Position numbers and translations under genes: made by a program
DNA from: Eubacteriales bacterium
GTDB taxonomy: Bacteria > Bacillota > Clostridia > Oscillospirales > CAG-272
Reading direction: 5' to 3'
DNA: 7,224 bases
Assembly: GCA_028709565.1 (NCBI GenBank)
Contig: JAQVWU010000141.1
Location: forward strand, 1-7,224
Shown here: piece by piece, positions 6,844 through 7,224 of the stretch
Numbering within the stretch: position 1 is the stretch's first letter
How the letters are laid out: each line of letters starts with the position of its first letter
The notes under the pieces: generated by a model
Told to the model about the DNA's origin: nothing
Database searches by the model: none
The model's input: the letters and a program-made list of their open reading frames with translations, nothing else

Positions 6844-6872
6844 ATGACGGACAGGAAATGATCAGAAATAAA

Positions 6873-6917
6873 TCAAACAAATCGAATAAATCGAATAAAT
6901 CGAATAAATCGAGAAAT
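6873..6917. repeat. 9-bp tandem repeat array B (TCGAATAAA type)
   Basis: Three identical TCGAATAAA units (6882-6908) are flanked by diverged ones, TCAAACAAA before and TCGAGAAAT after; the preceding AGAAATAAA (6864-6872) may be a further decayed copy. The array lies in the predicted leader of the lipoprotein mRNA. The last unit's change creates GAG at 6911-6913, 10 bases before the ATG at 6924, the only weak ribosome-binding match there. The array is also in frame with the gene and would encode an Asn-Lys-Ser repeat if translation began at 6858. Confidence 0.85.
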
Positions 6918-6923
6918 AACAAA

Positions 6924-7224
6924 ATGAAAGCAAAATTTTATATATGGCTGTGCTGTATAACTTTATTGTGTTCTTTAACGGCAATTACCGGCTGTCAGCA
7001 TACAGATAATATTACAGAGGAGTCAACAATGAATCCGATTGCAGATGACATTCAAAATAACACCCCGGAAAATCCACGCTGGCTGATTTTCGGTATCTGG
7101 AATTTCAATCTAACCTCAACGGAGGAATTAAAAATCGCCGCCGAAGCCGCCCTTGCCAACGGATTTAACGCGATTCGCATACATATTCCGTGGTTTCACG
7201 CGGAAACGGAACCGGGTGTATACA
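6924..7224 (+). CDS. Lipoprotein, probable TIM-barrel glycoside hydrolase, N-terminal fragment
   Basis: The gene runs off the right edge; 100 codons are visible from this start. Residues 1-24 form a lipoprotein signal: MKAKF, a hydrophobic core (about 5-19) and the lipobox Ile-Thr-Gly-Cys at 21-24, so the mature protein would be lipid-anchored at Cys24 on the outer face of the membrane. A polar linker (about 25-50) follows. The mature domain then opens with WLIFGIWNFNLTS, a helix (EELKIAAEAALANG) and the strand FNAIRIHIPW, ending HAETEPGVY. This 'G-F-N-A-I-R...P-W...E-P-G-x-Y' opening is characteristic of clan GH-A type glycoside hydrolase barrels such as GH5 and GH42; the exact family cannot be set. 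ATG 6924 is preferred because the promoter starts transcription near 6850. An in-frame ATG at 6858 would add 22 residues with the Asn-Lys-Ser repeat. The ribosome binding site is weak at either start. A surface sugar-degrading role is inferred. Confidence 0.68.
   Translation, partial: MKAKFYIWLCCITLLCSLTAITGCQHTDNITEESTMNPIADDIQNNTPENPRWLIFGIWNFNLTSTEELKIAAEAALANGFNAIRIHIPWFHAETEPGVY

Noticed and set aside
6695..6917. CRISPR or iteron-type array
   Set aside because: Units are 9 bp, directly abutting and without spacers; no cas or replication initiator gene is present.
6653..6922. Minus-strand 89-codon frame with Leu-Phe-Asp and Leu-Gln repeats
   Set aside because: The repeats come from reading the two 9-bp arrays backwards. 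The frame crosses the terminator and promoter, overlaps the 84-aa gene and has no supporting ribosome binding site.

Overview
The window suggests a member of the Bacillota, most likely an uncultured Clostridia-type bacterium. The evidence is consensus sigma-A promoters (two exact TTGACA-N17-TATAAT sites), GGAGG-type ribosome binding sites, one TTG start, a Gram-positive style lipoprotein signal peptide, and a GldG plus DUF4340 gene pair. This is inferred from sequence style; no marker gene is present.

Layout, left to right. (1) Bases 1-1379, plus strand: the 3' end of a GldG-like ABC-transporter accessory gene, overlapping by one base a membrane-anchored DUF4340 protein. A hairpin at 1402-1435 ends this operon and can also serve the convergent operon. 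(2) Bases 1448-3772, minus strand: a two-gene operon of distant uroporphyrinogen-decarboxylase (URO-D) fold proteins, 411 aa then 355 aa, spaced 21 bp apart. They resemble the corrinoid methyltransferase side of that superfamily more than heme enzymes. (3) Bases 3773-3937: a compact divergent promoter region. (4) Bases 3938-6352, plus strand: an 804-aa protein I cannot assign to a named family. It looks like an N-terminal TIM barrel, a Rossmann-like middle domain and a C-terminal beta-rich part, as in some glycoside hydrolases. (5) Bases 6386-6712: an 84-aa two-helix membrane protein with its own promoter, ending inside a 9-bp tandem repeat that also carries its stop codon. (6) A strong terminator at 6755-6798, an exact consensus promoter at 6815-6843, a second 9-bp repeat array of the same family at 6873-6917, and the start of a lipoprotein whose mature part opens like a TIM-barrel glycoside hydrolase. 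That gene runs off the right edge.

How the genes may work together: the divergent URO-D-like pair and the 804-aa protein share a 165-bp control region, and a probable surface carbohydrate enzyme lies downstream. A reasonable but unproven reading is a small catabolic locus for a glycan or modified (perhaps methylated) sugar. The paired, related 9-bp repeat arrays around the last intergenic region are the most unusual non-coding structure. No RNA genes, CRISPR arrays, insertion sequences or prophage signs were seen, and no stretch over 300 bases lacks a gene.
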